Assembly: GCF_903944925.1 (NCBI RefSeq)
Contig: NZ_CAJATU010000167.1
Span: 34,212 to 98,211, forward strand
Length of the DNA stretch: 64,000 nucleotides
Source of the DNA: an uncultured Rhodopila sp.
GTDB lineage: Bacteria; Pseudomonadota; Alphaproteobacteria; Acetobacterales; Acetobacteraceae
Direction: 5' to 3'
The notes beneath the pieces were generated by a model. The model was not told the DNA's origin and did no database searches. It saw only the letters and a program-made list of their open reading frames with translations. The translations under genes and the position numbers were made by a program. Shown here one piece after another: positions 63,987-64,000 of the stretch. Each line of letters starts with the position of its first letter. Positions within the stretch are counted from its first letter, which is position 1.

Positions 63987-64000
63987 GGTCGCCGGTAACC

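Noticed and set aside
1..64000. CRISPR arrays, tRNA and rRNA genes
   Set aside because: No regularly spaced short repeats, no cloverleaf with the TTCGAnTCC pattern and no rRNA-like blocks were recognised by eye; a covariance scan could still find a tRNA.

Overview
The window is GC-rich and densely coded. Protein families point to an alphaproteobacterium, most likely Rhodospirillales/Acetobacteraceae: SdhE-Mfd next to RecG, short Psd-PssA, an AapQMP-type transporter, an HWE-kinase bacteriophytochrome, and many proteins rich in Ala/Arg/Gly. The taxonomic call is inference from gene content and base composition. I saw no rRNA, tRNA or CRISPR array.

Layout. 1-2.4 kb: a bacteriophytochrome histidine kinase (cut by the window edge) behind its heme oxygenase, which makes the biliverdin chromophore. 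2.6-6.4 kb: SNF2 helicase plus SWIM zinc-finger protein. 6.5-12.5 kb: glutathionyl-hydroquinone reductase, a vWA protein, a LexA-like S24 repressor facing a small phage-like pair of genes with operator-like palindromes and an attenuator-like leader, then small membrane/unknown proteins and a CX5R phosphatase. 12.5-19 kb: DNA repair (recG, mfd) with sdhE, a GDSL hydrolase and a beta-lactamase-fold protein. 20-23 kb: a chemoreceptor with a PilZ tail. 22.8-28.1 kb: a GldA/F/G-like ABC export cluster with a DUF4340 protein and a NUDIX hydrolase. 28.2-32.2 kb: a four-gene dipeptide/oligopeptide ABC transporter without its binding protein. 32.5-34.4 kb: an RTX-like repeat protein.

34.4-36.2 kb is a decay zone: two broken DinB genes, a GxxExxY remnant and a large dispersed palindrome. 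36.3-40.6 kb carries an acyl-CoA carboxyltransferase, an acyl-CoA ligase and a fumarylacetoacetase-family enzyme. 41-47.8 kb has a PRISE-type reductase, a zinc metallopeptidase, a methyltransferase, a diguanylate cyclase, and the phosphatidylethanolamine pathway (psd-pssA). A frame-broken Fic gene (47.9-48.5 kb) precedes the most enigmatic locus: a 78-residue protein followed by a 1452-residue protein with glycine-rich segments, a long coiled coil and a beta-rich tail (48.9-53.6 kb), with no assignable function.

53.7-57 kb holds an alpha/beta hydrolase, a DUF6130 protein, an ArsR-SRPBCC pair with two matching operators, and a PhnA-like protein. 57.3-60.4 kb is a polar amino-acid ABC transporter (aapQMP-like), again without a binding protein. 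From 60.6 kb base composition drops: a 611-residue membrane protein of unknown function, then 1.5 kb of decayed toxin-antitoxin modules (two tandem vapBC remnants and a relE/parE-type toxin broken by two amber codons).
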